The translations under genes and the position numbers were made by a program. The notes under the pieces were generated by a model. That model was given only the letters and a program-made list of their open reading frames with translations, did no database searches and was not told where the DNA came from. Source: Fragilaria crotonensis (taxonomy: Eukaryota; Bacillariophyta; Fragilariophyceae; Fragilariales; Fragilariaceae). From it: DNA of 64,000 nt. Each line of letters opens with the position of its first letter. The stretch's first letter is position 1. The DNA lies in NCBI GenBank assembly GCA_022925895.1, contig JAKSYS010000034.1, positions 123,936 to 187,935 of the forward strand, given 5' to 3'. Below are positions 48,380 through 58,753 of the stretch, one piece after another.

Positions 48380-50836
48380 ATGCCTTCGTGGCTGCCTGAA
48401 ATGAGGATGGACAAAGTCCGAATGGTCATCAACCGCGCTCTCGATGAGCTCGAGGCAATTGACGTTGGATACTTCCTCTCGACTGTTTATACATGGATAA
48501 CTTTCCAGTGGGTCAAATCCGAATGGTTTCAGTGGCGAAACCATTACGTTCCCATTGCATTCCTCATGGTATTTTTCTGGCCCGTCCTTGCGACACTATT
48601 ACTCGCCTTGACGGCAGCCTCAACATGGTTGTTTTGGCTTGTAACGTCCCTCTTCTTTGGTATCATCCAACTGGGTTACGTCACCTACCAATTCGTCATG
48701 ATCTTTAGTGATATCTTGATCCTTTCCTCCTTCAAGACCTATTCAACGCTTCGATCGAGAGTGCTAAATCATTTGGGAAAGAGCGGGTTGCGACGAAGTC
48801 GGCGTCGGATCTGGCAACAAACGCTTGCCACAGCTGGTACGTATGAGAATTTTCTTAAAATTCCCATTGAGCAAAAGCATGCTACCGTGATGACAACGAA
48901 CAAGAAACCAATGCAGCGGTCGACGAGTTTGAAACAAATGTTTTTCAGGAGCAATAGTTTCGTGGAAGGCGACAGCTCACCCTCGAAAGCATCGATACCA
49001 GTGACCCGAACCAAATCATTCGATACCGCTGTCGACTCTCATTTGCTACGTAGCCTTGGCACGGCATTGGCTGATGACGATTGGCTTGAACAAGAACTAG
49101 GCAAAACAGGTGCGATCTTGATTGCGACGACAACTCGATTGCGCGAGGCTCGCCTCCAAGCCGCAAGCGAGGAGACTGCTGAAGCGACACAATCCCTCAA
49201 ATATCTCCTCTCGGGCGTTGTCAAACGCAATCACCTCATGCTGGATGAGATCCTCGTTGAGAATGCCCGTCATGTTGCCGAATCTGGCGTGTTTGGGCTG
49301 TCGCAGGAGGCCCGCAGTGTCATTCGGGCGTACTACGACGAGGTTCAGAAAGGTCTAGACTGGATTGCGGATTCGCCATTGGGAAGTGCGACAGCTCCAT
49401 CCCTGCCCGTCGGCGGCGGATTCTTGAGGACGAACGCACCCAGCGCGGTTGTTACTGAGGCTGAGCAAGCACGACAGGCGGAACTGAACGATCGAGTAAC
49501 ACTAGTTCGGAAAATGAAGCAAAATATGGGTCGAACTGCTCTGATGCTTTCGGGAGGAGGAGCCCAGGCCATGTACCATTTAGGGACGATTCGGGCATTG
49601 GTGGAATCGAAACTCTATGACGACATTAAAGTCATTTCAGGTACTTCGGGCGGCAGTATTACGGCCGCAATGTGTGCACTGGCTACGCCGGAGGAACTCA
49701 TTAAGGACATTTGCGTGTCGACTGTAAGCACAGATTATAGGCGAAATGGACAGATGAAGCGAGAAAACATACGATGGTTTCCAACTGAACGAGAGATGGG
49801 CTACTATTGGCTAAAGCACAAACTGTTGGTGGATTCGGCCGATTTCCGGAAGTGTTGTGACTTTTACTACGGAGCCGCTACATTTGAAGAAGCCTTCGAA
49901 CGAACGGGTAAGCATGTGTGCATCACGGTTTCCGCATCTCGAGCCACGGGTGGATCGGCACAACGCTTGCTCTTGAACCACATATCTACTCCACACGTCA
50001 CGCTCGCCAGTGCCGTTGCTGCGAGTTGCGCACTTCCCGGGGTCATGGCTCCGGCGAAACTTATGATCAAGGACAGCTCCGGAAAACAAGAACCGTTCGA
50101 AGTTGACGGAGTAGAGTGGATTGATGGTAGCGTCCAGGCAGATTTGCCGTTTGAGCGTATCTCAACCCTCTTCAATGTGTCCAATTTTGTGGTGTGCCAG
50201 ACTAATTTTCACGTGGTGCCGTTCCTCAACAAGGAGCACCATCCCAACTCCAGATCCTTGTACTGGCGTCTTTTCCAGACAGTCGAGTGGGATATTCGCA
50301 ATCGCGCCCTCAAGCTAAGTCGATTGGGTCTCTTTCCGCGAATCTTTGGTCAGGATATTTCCAAAGTGTTTAAGCAGAAGTATCATGGCAACCTGACCCT
50401 CGTTCCTCGCTTCACCGCCATGCAGACGTTCGGCCTGAAAGCGCTGTCCAATCCGACAGTCCGTGATATGGAAAACTATTTGAAGTACGGTCAAATCGCT
50501 GCATGGCCATATATCAATGTCATTTCCGATATGATACGACTGGAACGAGGTTTGGACGATTGTTTGGCGCGACTGCATGAGCGTCGACGTGTGCTGAGTC
50601 CTGATTGGGACGACGTTGAATCCATCACTTCAGCGCCGTCGACGGCAGGAGGCAATCATATCAACACCAAGGGAGTCCGCTTCTTTGCAGGCCGTGAAGC
50701 CGAGCGTCTCAAGCACAAGGTCATAACTTTGGAACGAGAAAACTTTGCACTCAAGACGCAGCTAGAAGAATTAACGCGACAGATGGAGGTGAACAATGAA
50801 GGTGGTCGCAGCGAGAATCAAGTGAGTCGAACGTAG
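48380..50836 (+). CDS. Patatin-like triacylglycerol lipase (SDP1/TGL3-5 type)
   Basis: 818 residues from the first ATG (48380). Frame is open without an ATG back to 48278, where a stop closes it. An N-terminal region with two or three hydrophobic segments (PIAFLMVFFWPVLATLLLAL, FWLVTSLFFGIIQL) precedes a DUF3336-like helical region. The patatin domain has the oxyanion loop LSGGGAQAMYHLGT, the nucleophile elbow GTSGGS (Ser near residue 423) and the dyad Asp of DGSVQADLP near residue 582. DUF3336 plus patatin is the signature of TGL3/4/5 and SUGAR-DEPENDENT1 lipases, which break down storage triacylglycerol at lipid droplets or the ER. The C-terminal ~40 residues form a coiled-coil-like stretch (ERENFALKTQLEELTRQM). 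Confidence 0.9.
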   Translation: MPSWLPEMRMDKVRMVINRALDELEAIDVGYFLSTVYTWITFQWVKSEWFQWRNHYVPIAFLMVFFWPVLATLLLALTAASTWLFWLVTSLFFGIIQLGYVTYQFVMIFSDILILSSFKTYSTLRSRVLNHLGKSGLRRSRRRIWQQTLATAGTYENFLKIPIEQKHATVMTTNKKPMQRSTSLKQMFFRSNSFVEGDSSPSKASIPVTRTKSFDTAVDSHLLRSLGTALADDDWLEQELGKTGAILIATTTRLREARLQAASEETAEATQSLKYLLSGVVKRNHLMLDEILVENARHVAESGVFGLSQEARSVIRAYYDEVQKGLDWIADSPLGSATAPSLPVGGGFLRTNAPSAVVTEAEQARQAELNDRVTLVRKMKQNMGRTALMLSGGGAQAMYHLGTIRALVESKLYDDIKVISGTSGGSITAAMCALATPEELIKDICVSTVSTDYRRNGQMKRENIRWFPTEREMGYYWLKHKLLVDSADFRKCCDFYYGAATFEEAFERTGKHVCITVSASRATGGSAQRLLLNHISTPHVTLASAVAASCALPGVMAPAKLMIKDSSGKQEPFEVDGVEWIDGSVQADLPFERISTLFNVSNFVVCQTNFHVVPFLNKEHHPNSRSLYWRLFQTVEWDIRNRALKLSRLGLFPRIFGQDISKVFKQKYHGNLTLVPRFTAMQTFGLKALSNPTVRDMENYLKYGQIAAWPYINVISDMIRLERGLDDCLARLHERRRVLSPDWDDVESITSAPSTAGGNHINTKGVRFFAGREAERLKHKVITLERENFALKTQLEELTRQMEVNNEGGRSENQVSRT

Positions 50837-51682
50837 GGTGTGTGGGATGTGCTACATATACCAGGTACGGACGCAGAAAAAGAAATGATTTGCGGGATTG
50901 ACCCATTTTGTTCTATGGATATATAGCATGACAAGTGCGTTCACGATTCACGACAAGTATGCCAGTACTACCAGTAGCTCATACAATATATGCATATGAT
51001 ACCAGCGCTCGACTGCATTGCACTCAGAGTACTGGAGTACAGTACTGCACACTTTACAATTAAAAATGGTTTCAGTTTGCAATGACGCTGATTGTCCGTT
51101 GCTTGTCGCTTCTGCATGTAGCGGCGTAGCGGCCTCCTTTTCTCTTCTACTGCATGTACCTGAACAAGTATTAAGTACATAGCAATCCTACGGTTGAGCA
51201 TGTCGACGATTGAAGACGTTTCGCGTCATTCGTTCCTCATAAAGAGCCGTTGTTGCACGTTCTGTGTCTAATTTAGGAACCGTCACCTGTCACAGCAGTA
51301 AAATTAAATTTTTGAGTTTTAGGTGTGACGGAGGCAATGTTGAATACTATATAGACAGACGCTTTAAAATTTAATTGTATGTTCAGAGTCGGATTCTTGG
51401 ATTCGCCCGCCATTATGAATTCCGTTTCCCACAACCTACGTTCCCGTGTCTCGAGGGACTCAGCATTTAAAAATATCCAGCGATGGTAAAAGGTATATCC
51501 TTATTCCTTGCTGCCAACTGCCGATGGCATGCGCTGATAGTATGCATAGGAAAAAAGGAAGTTGGGAGTTGGGAGTTGTGACCATAAAATGCAGTCGATT
51601 ACTTTTTATATAGAATTAGCTTCGCTATCTCCGTGTCCTCACCTCCTGTTCGCACACTCCATTTGAACGATACAAGAACAAG
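50837..51682. other. Spacer between lipase and GH99-like genes
   Basis: 846 bp, both neighbours on the plus strand. GTAC-rich words near 50960-51040; TA-rich stretch at 51300-51370. No gene or RNA recognised. Confidence 0.45.
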
Positions 51683-53632
51683 ATGTACTCTTCTCGTATT
51701 CAGCCCTCAAAGGAGGTTCCCGACGAAGAAGAACCCGAATGGGTAACTTTTCCTTGCAGTCCTTTTGCTGACGATAGACCCTTCGACGAAACAAGCGTAT
51801 TCAGCAACAGGGAGAACGATAATACGGCCACCGTCGTCTGGCGACAGAGCTCCTATCAACAACATTCGAATGCAGTTGAAATGATTTACGGTTCTCCCCC
51901 TGACCTGTCTCCTCATAGAGATGCTCCGACAACCATTGAAATCAAGAGAGAATCGTCACCAACAACTACGATCTTGCACATTCCACCACCGCAGCAAACC
52001 CAACGAGCGGATCCTTGGTGTGACCGACGAGCTCAAACGCCCAAGTCCCCACCAGTCGAACGGCGTCCTGTGACGATTTCAACTCCGGTCCAACAATCTA
52101 AATACATTGGACAAATGGAACAAGGAATGTTTCCCACTTGGGACACATCGCCGTCGGTCGAAGACTTTGACGACGAACCGGACCAGGACTCGCAAAAGTG
52201 CGCCATCCATCGTTTCCCATGGTGTTGCTGTCTAAGTGTCCTGAGTTTGGCGCTTGTTGTATTTTTTTTGTTGTTTTTGGGACTACTCATTGGAACGGCC
52301 ATCCGAGGGGAACCCATGTCCATGGGCAACATCTTTTCACCAAGCGGGAATGCGGAGCCTTCCACTACAGGATTCGCTGGTACTACATCACTTGCTGGTT
52401 CCAGTACCTTAGCTCCCACCGCCCTCGATACTTTTCCTTCGATCTCGCCCACGACGTCACCAACCTTTTTGGGACGACCACCATCCAATATCACCGTCGG
52501 TGCCTACTATTATCCATGGCATGGGAATGACTTTCACGACGGTCAGGGATATCTACGGAGGGAGCTCAATCAGGGGCCCGTGCTTGGAGAGTACAATGAT
52601 ACAGATCCCAAGGTCATTGCTCAACACTTGTCCTGGAGTCGACAGGCCAACATTCAGTTGTGGATTACGTCGTGGTGGGGTCCAAATCGATTGGAGGATA
52701 CCAACATACAAGACGTCATTTTGAATCACAAGGATCTGGGGGATCACCAGGTCGGGATCTTTTATGAAACATCCGGTCGGATCCCGGAGGATCGTAACTT
52801 TTCCACCAGCAATGTGGAAAGTGACATTGAGTACTTGTGTAAAACGTACTTTGATCATCCCAACTACTACCGTGTCGACGGTCGGCCGGTATTGTTTTTG
52901 TACTTGTCACGCAAGTTGGAAACCGCTGGCCAAATGGAGGAGGTTGTCTTGTTGATGCGATCCGTGGCAGAATTCTGGGGTCATGATCTCTATCTTGTAG
53001 GCGATCATGTTTTTGCAACTCCGCCTACTGGGGATGACACCTTTCTACCCTTCCTATACCTCGACGCTGTCACCAACTACGATGTATACGGCTCCATGGG
53101 GGCAACAGGATACGCGGGTCAAGACGCGGTTGACTCCTACTACCATAATCAACACCTATGGCGCCAAGAGGCACGACTGAAAAAATGTGGCTATATACCC
53201 GCTGTCAGTCCAGGTTACAACGATAGGGGCGTCCGTCTAGAAGCAGATCATGCACCCCTATCACGTCGATTGACTTCGAATAGTGCTGAGGGGTTCCTCT
53301 TTGAAGCTGGTCTTCGGCATGCACGGTACTTGGTTGATGACGCCGTGGGGAATCTATTGATGGTAAATTCTTTTAATGAATGGCATGAAGACTCGCAGAT
53401 TGAACCAGCTTCTGGAACGACAGCCAGTACTCCTTTCAAGCTGACGCTGGGACTCGAGTACACTGGATATGGAGAATTGTATTTGGATCTGCTTCGCAAG
53501 GCAACCGCCGATGGATTTGAAGCGGATGCGTTTTGGGAGTCAGACGAAGCGATCGCCGCCATTAGTGATCTCAGTCACGATGCAAGTCCAGCAGGGACGG
53601 AGCCTACGTCTCCCATGGCTGCCCCTGTGTGA
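51683..53632 (+). CDS. Membrane-anchored GH99-like glycosidase (endo-alpha-mannosidase family)
   Basis: 649 residues, single exon, start ATG 51683 with no closer alternative. Residues 1-178 are a disordered, Pro/Ser-rich cytosolic tail. A cysteine-rich membrane helix (CCCLSVLSLALVVFFLLFLG) lies at about 179-206, then a Ser/Thr/Pro-rich stalk. From about residue 270 a GH99-like domain follows: VGAYYYPWHGNDFHDGQGYL, WSRQANIQLWITSWWGPNRL, GRPVLFLYLSRKL, YLDAVTNYDVYGSMG and NSFNEWHEDSQIEP near residue 564, which carries the conserved acidic residues. Type II topology puts the enzyme in the Golgi/ER lumen. By family it would trim alpha-mannosyl N-glycans or related polysaccharide. The unusually long cytosolic tail is not typical of animal endomannosidase. 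Confidence 0.88.
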   Translation: MYSSRIQPSKEVPDEEEPEWVTFPCSPFADDRPFDETSVFSNRENDNTATVVWRQSSYQQHSNAVEMIYGSPPDLSPHRDAPTTIEIKRESSPTTTILHIPPPQQTQRADPWCDRRAQTPKSPPVERRPVTISTPVQQSKYIGQMEQGMFPTWDTSPSVEDFDDEPDQDSQKCAIHRFPWCCCLSVLSLALVVFFLLFLGLLIGTAIRGEPMSMGNIFSPSGNAEPSTTGFAGTTSLAGSSTLAPTALDTFPSISPTTSPTFLGRPPSNITVGAYYYPWHGNDFHDGQGYLRRELNQGPVLGEYNDTDPKVIAQHLSWSRQANIQLWITSWWGPNRLEDTNIQDVILNHKDLGDHQVGIFYETSGRIPEDRNFSTSNVESDIEYLCKTYFDHPNYYRVDGRPVLFLYLSRKLETAGQMEEVVLLMRSVAEFWGHDLYLVGDHVFATPPTGDDTFLPFLYLDAVTNYDVYGSMGATGYAGQDAVDSYYHNQHLWRQEARLKKCGYIPAVSPGYNDRGVRLEADHAPLSRRLTSNSAEGFLFEAGLRHARYLVDDAVGNLLMVNSFNEWHEDSQIEPASGTTASTPFKLTLGLEYTGYGELYLDLLRKATADGFEADAFWESDEAIAAISDLSHDASPAGTEPTSPMAAPV

Positions 53633-54061
53633 CACTGGAGTTCGCTGCTTGCGGAAGTGGCATCATTCGCCAACTAGCAACGAGAATTGCTTATCGGTAG
53701 GCCAAGTTTAAACCGTAGGACAGTACTCGTACTCCGAGTTCTCCTGTCGATGTTGAAGGAGAACCGGTCCGTTCCACCGTGATATAGCTGTAAATTATTA
53801 TGTTTATAGTACCAGTACTGTACTTTACCTGGTATTTGGATTTGGATTTGCAACCGTGCATCCTTTCAATCCCTGACTGAACCTTTGAATCGTGGAATTC
53901 TTCGAGGAACTTCGTTCCTCAATCCATCACGTGGAGGTTACTGTACCTTGTTGTGTTCGCTTTATTTCATTCACGGTCAGGAAACACCGCATGGGAAGGT
54001 ATTGACATTTTTTTAATTCAACCTGCTCCTATTCATTCTCGGAATCCAACACACGTCCTTA
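53633..54061. other. Spacer between the GH99-like and unknown-protein genes
   Basis: 429 bp, plus-strand neighbours on both sides. GTAC-rich at 53715-53830. Nothing else recognised. Confidence 0.45.
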
Positions 54062-56806
54062 ATGAAGACCTTCTGTTCGTCCCGCTTTACTAATCAAGTG
54101 GACAAGGCGCTTGCCACAGTCCAAAGGATTCTCGACACGACACGATCCCCTCGATATGCCAAAGAAGAAGAGCATACCTACGATGACAAGTACGAAATGG
54201 CAGTTCTCCTCACAAACACTTCGATTGCGGCCCTCGTCAATGTTTTGGAACGGCTGGGCATGACTAAAGCGCATTTGAAGGAGATGACGGACCTTGTCCA
54301 TGCCAAAAAATCAACTATTACCCTGCGATTCCAACTGGAACACATGTGTACCTTTCTCAAGGAAACAGTTGTCAACGTTGACTCGAATGAACAGGTTTCC
54401 AAGTTTAACTTTCGCGGAAATGAAAAAACGTTTTCGCAGAAGGTTGTCAAGAAAGTGAACTTGTTTCACTGGGAGGCCACGTACACTTACAAGGTCCTCG
54501 TCTATTCGGGAACTGAACCAGATGATTCCTCGATGTGTCTCCAGACACGCACGGGTTCAACAAACATCATCACCAGGACTAGGTTAATGCCTATCATTCT
54601 GGACGCCGCTGGCTCCCCTCGCGACGTCAATCTAACTTGGCTCATTCAACAGTTACAAAACAGCGAGTGCTGCTTTGCCGTCGATCGTTCAGATTCCAAT
54701 TGTAAAACGCCTCGACGAAACGAGGATGTTGAAGCGGCTCGTGAGTTCTGGGATTCTATCGCTACTTGGACATCCTTTGCTTCCAACCAATTCGCCGATC
54801 TCATCGAACGACGTATCCGAGGAGTTCACGATCCTGTTGTTGCTGACAATGCGCCGACGCCAAGTCTTCGCACGGTTTCGTCCGCAGACGTCTTCGTTCC
54901 TGTCCTCCCACTCATGGAAGCATCCGCGACTCGGAAAGAAGAAGAGGTGGTCAAGAATGATGATTTGGTCCATCCCCGTGCTGTATCTTCGCCTGACTCT
55001 CCTCTCCTGTCACTGGCGGATGTGACAAAGTTTCTAAATGAACAATGCCGTTCCCTGGACGAGGCAGCCAACAAGCTGGTCGTATCCTTTTCCGATGACA
55101 CCCAATTTGTTACTTCTGCCGAAGCCAAGTTCATGTTGTATTTGGGGCACATTGGAGACATCCAGAGCATGTGGTCACATGGGATCGACTACATTGAAGA
55201 CATGTTGCGCGACCAGCTTGTTGCGGCTATCGGAAAGGTGGTACATCCCTCCGACTTTGACCAATTCATGGTCCATCATTATCGCAAGATGTTCGCATCG
55301 CAGTATGCACCACAACCATTCTGCTACGCAATTCGACGACCAAATCATTACCCTGATGGAATGCTCAGTATTGAGAGTATGAAAGATGACATGGATCCTA
55401 TTCAAACTATGGTCCGAGGCTTCTCGGATGTTGCGATGATGCAGATTCCCATCAATGCGGCCACCACTATTGATATGGATGGACCTGTCTACCTTCATGG
55501 TTGGTTGTCACATCGCTTTGCCTCTCACGGTCCTCGGCACTTCAAGCTTGTTGGTCGCGCGAGACAGTTCTCGAGCTTCTTACTCATGGTTGGGAACATG
55601 GCGGGGGGCGATCGTTTCCATCCCAAAGATGCAATCATTTTGCAAAACAAGGATGAAGTGACGATTCCTCTCCTCTTGAACGACATTCCGTCTGCAAAAG
55701 AGTTCAAGGATTCCATCTCCTCCTTGTCGCCAGAACAACAACGGTTTGCAATTTCGTTCCGTGCAATGCAGTTAGAATCGTCCGTGTTTGGAATCTGTGT
55801 CGTACAGCTTAAACCACAACTCGAGGCATTACTTGGTCTGCCCGAGGGAGCCTTGACCAAGGAAATCAAATTGACACAGGACCTCATGTCGTTGTTTGTG
55901 GAGTATCAGATCCCTTCGGATCTGCTCGCCTACGATGGCCCAGAAGCCGCACCGATTCGTGACAAGGTCGACTCTGTCAAGGAGAGCGTCAAGGCCGTAC
56001 TGGATGTGATTGAAACAACAAGAATCAAGGAGTTGGACGAGGCGAAGCAGAAGAGCCTTATGAAAAAACGCTCCTCAGAGGGTAGTGGAATCCCAAAAGA
56101 AATGGGAAGTTTCGACCGATTTGGCATGGCAACAGAATTTCCTGCAATTGCGATGTCTCGCATGTGTGCACCAGGAGCGCCGTTAGGAGCTGCGCGAGCA
56201 TTTGGAGGTCAATCCATGGAAATGCAGGTGTGCGCCGCCCGCCATTACGACAGGACGGATGCAATGAGCGACTGGCAGGAGGAATCGTTGCCCGAGGACC
56301 CAGACAAGATATCAACCGTGGAAACCGTTGATTATTCAGCCTCTGAGCATGTCGACTTCACAGCCATGCCCAAAAAGCTCAACAAGATCTTGGAACAGTA
56401 CGACAAGGATAGCGCGGTTCGCACGACAACCATTAAGACTGGGGATGCATGGAAGCGGAAGCGCCAGGAGAACATTTTGACAAAGTTGCAGGAATCCGAA
56501 CTCTCGGACGACGATCGCCGAGTGGAGAAGAACAAAGCCTTCGATCTCTTGGATGCCGTCAGTCGCAGCGGGTCCCTTCCTTTGTTGGCCGCCGAGTTGC
56601 ACGTGATTATGGGCGTAACTCACAGCTTTGAAGAATCTGTCATGGAAACAGTCATCCAGAATAACATGAATCCGATTGAAAAGATGGAACGTTCAGCGTT
56701 AATTGTTGCGGCCACAATCCATAGCATTGGCGTTCCTGCATTGGTGACTGGAAGCGATCACTCTCTTCGCCTTACTGGAGAACTTCCCACATTGACCGGA
56801 GAATAG
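54062..56806 (+). CDS. Conserved-looking 914-residue protein of unknown function
   Basis: Single uninterrupted exon starting ATG 54062. I do not recognise a named domain. The N-terminal ~150 residues are helical (VDKALATVQRILDTTRSPRY, LLTNTSIAALVNVLERLGMT) and contain an FNFRGNEKTFSQKVVKKVN segment. A beta-rich part follows with YTYKVLVYSGTEPDDSS. Residues ~240-340 are low-complexity and Ser-rich. A large middle region has PVYLHGWLSHRFASHGPRHF, a helical block SLSPEQQRFAISFRAMQLES, IKLTQDLMSLFVEYQIPSDL and a Lys/Glu-rich helix. The C-terminus ends with FDLLDAVSRSGSLPLLAAEL and NNMNPIEKMERSALIVAATI. No signal peptide or membrane helix, so cytosolic or nuclear. From memory the helical block recurs in large stramenopile and amoebozoan proteins, but I cannot name it. 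Confidence 0.85.
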   Translation: MKTFCSSRFTNQVDKALATVQRILDTTRSPRYAKEEEHTYDDKYEMAVLLTNTSIAALVNVLERLGMTKAHLKEMTDLVHAKKSTITLRFQLEHMCTFLKETVVNVDSNEQVSKFNFRGNEKTFSQKVVKKVNLFHWEATYTYKVLVYSGTEPDDSSMCLQTRTGSTNIITRTRLMPIILDAAGSPRDVNLTWLIQQLQNSECCFAVDRSDSNCKTPRRNEDVEAAREFWDSIATWTSFASNQFADLIERRIRGVHDPVVADNAPTPSLRTVSSADVFVPVLPLMEASATRKEEEVVKNDDLVHPRAVSSPDSPLLSLADVTKFLNEQCRSLDEAANKLVVSFSDDTQFVTSAEAKFMLYLGHIGDIQSMWSHGIDYIEDMLRDQLVAAIGKVVHPSDFDQFMVHHYRKMFASQYAPQPFCYAIRRPNHYPDGMLSIESMKDDMDPIQTMVRGFSDVAMMQIPINAATTIDMDGPVYLHGWLSHRFASHGPRHFKLVGRARQFSSFLLMVGNMAGGDRFHPKDAIILQNKDEVTIPLLLNDIPSAKEFKDSISSLSPEQQRFAISFRAMQLESSVFGICVVQLKPQLEALLGLPEGALTKEIKLTQDLMSLFVEYQIPSDLLAYDGPEAAPIRDKVDSVKESVKAVLDVIETTRIKELDEAKQKSLMKKRSSEGSGIPKEMGSFDRFGMATEFPAIAMSRMCAPGAPLGAARAFGGQSMEMQVCAARHYDRTDAMSDWQEESLPEDPDKISTVETVDYSASEHVDFTAMPKKLNKILEQYDKDSAVRTTTIKTGDAWKRKRQENILTKLQESELSDDDRRVEKNKAFDLLDAVSRSGSLPLLAAELHVIMGVTHSFEESVMETVIQNNMNPIEKMERSALIVAATIHSIGVPALVTGSDHSLRLTGELPTLTGE

Positions 56807-58753
56807 GCTGTTAAATTGAATGCAAACAAATCTGCTAGTTGTAGAAGTCAGATCAAGTGTTTGTATTTGCCGTGGTACACGTGAGGCGACTGGGCAGGTG
56901 CGATTGGTTTCCACACCCTTTGTTGCAAGTTGAGTGACAATTTGTCTCCCGTCATCTTGCTTCGCAATTGAGAAGATTATCGTGCTGATCTGTGTGCATC
57001 TTGTGCATGTTGTGTGTTTTACGTTTAACCGCGTGACACTACAAGTAAAAGTGGCTACGGTAGAAGTACAGTGACAGTCCTATAGGCTAATTCTGGAAGG
57101 TCCGGCCACGCACCTCTGCTTGGTATTAATTGCATGTAGAAGCTACGAGAAGAAACGTCATTTTACCGGACCTCCCTCGTAGTGCAGGCGGTTTGGAGAA
57201 TGAACGAATGAACATCAATATACACCGGTAGAGGTAGACTACCGGTACCAGAGCCATGCACGGGTAAGCTTTTTCGTACCCGACCCGACCCGGTCGTAAG
57301 ACCGAGGGAGGTACGGGTACCCGTACCCGTACATGTACCCGCAACATTCTTTCCCTACCCGCGGGGTACCCGCGGATTTTTTTTTTGAGTTAGAGTTAGG
57401 GTTAACAAGTCTGCACTGTCGGAACTCGACACAGTGTTTAGTAGGGGGAATGTGCTCCTATTCCTACAGAGTACTAGTAGAGTGCCACAGAGCCGCAGTA
57501 ACAAGTCATTTAAAAATAAATGAACACGACGCGGACCAAACAGCAAGCACTGCTTGAACATCTTTTTGCTTTTGTGTTCCTTCAAGCTGTAGAGTCTACA
57601 GATATTGCGTATTGCACTTCGTACCCTACGTATCTATTGTGCACACACTCCTACATCTTACAGTTGTACTTTGAGAACTTTCGCACTGTTTGACTAATAT
57701 CATACTCGGAGTACGATCATAGCGCAATGTACAAGTGCAGTACAATAGCATACCAGCGTACCTACTGATGCCGGTGGAGCATTATTACATATGTTACTCG
57801 AACCCACAACACAAGATCTTGGAATGTGTATTTTGGAAATCGTCAAACGCATACTTGCCTCGACTGCCTCCCGGTGATAACAAGCATGGCATGACATGGG
57901 CGTAACATTGTACAAACAAAGCAAGGCAACCAACGCGGTCTTTACGTCCGAACACCTGAATCGCAAGCCTGTCTGGGAGTGTGAAACAGATTGTGTGGAT
58001 ACGTACGTCGTCGTGGCGGCGCTGAGGTGAATGGTAAGGATACATTTCAACTGTTTCCAAGACTAGACAAAAGTTGCAGAAACTGCACATGAGTCGTCAG
58101 GACTGTCGGCTGCCCCGGATCAGTACTGTACCCTGCAGCCTGCAGGAGATCATCACCTCAGTTGTTCACCGAGAAAGATGAATTTACTACATCACTTGGT
58201 ACGTTTCCTTTCTTTCTTACCTTGCAACAAAATCTGATGCTCTCAACATGTACCTCCCTGCTCCTTACAATCCAAGATCGCCCAAACATTGTGAACAAGG
58301 TGGACGAAATGTAAAACAGTTGAAGGGAAAAACAAGATGAAGTACTAATGGACAATCTCCGCACTGGCATTGGCTCACCATTTGTGTGCGTTGACAGTGT
58401 CAGTCTAATCATTTTGAAAGCCGTATTATCTGAGCATGATGTCATGCTTGCCTTCGAACCCATAGCAGTACACATAAGGTGGACGTGTTCAAGCCAGGCC
58501 AACAACAAGAACAACATTACGACAAGAAGTTGGCACTCCTCTTTGAGATTCTGAAGTACAATGATACTGTGAGGAATTTATGCAATATTCATAACCAATC
58601 GCTTTCAATCCATCAAAAAACACAATTCTTTGAAGAGGAATAAGGTTGAAAAGAGTACAAGTTGCAAGGAAATGTGCTATTGTTTTCAGTTGCATCGGTT
58701 TTGCCACCTGATATGGAAAATCTGTTGTGAAGAACACAGTTGCCAATAATCTA
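56807..58753. other. Long intergenic region with a CGGGTACC-rich block
   Basis: 1.9 kb. Between about 57240 and 57375 there are many overlapping CGGGTACC/GGTACCCG words (for example GTACGGGTACCCGTACCCGT). The remaining short ORFs (minus 57700-58050, 58158-58517) show no family likeness. The region may include the 3' end of the hAT element whose transposase follows, but I could not fix a terminal inverted repeat. Confidence 0.4.

Noticed and set aside
57386-57406. GAGTTAGAGTTAGGGTTAAC, looking like interstitial telomere repeat
   Set aside because: Only one full TTAGGG and two degenerate units; too short to distinguish from chance.
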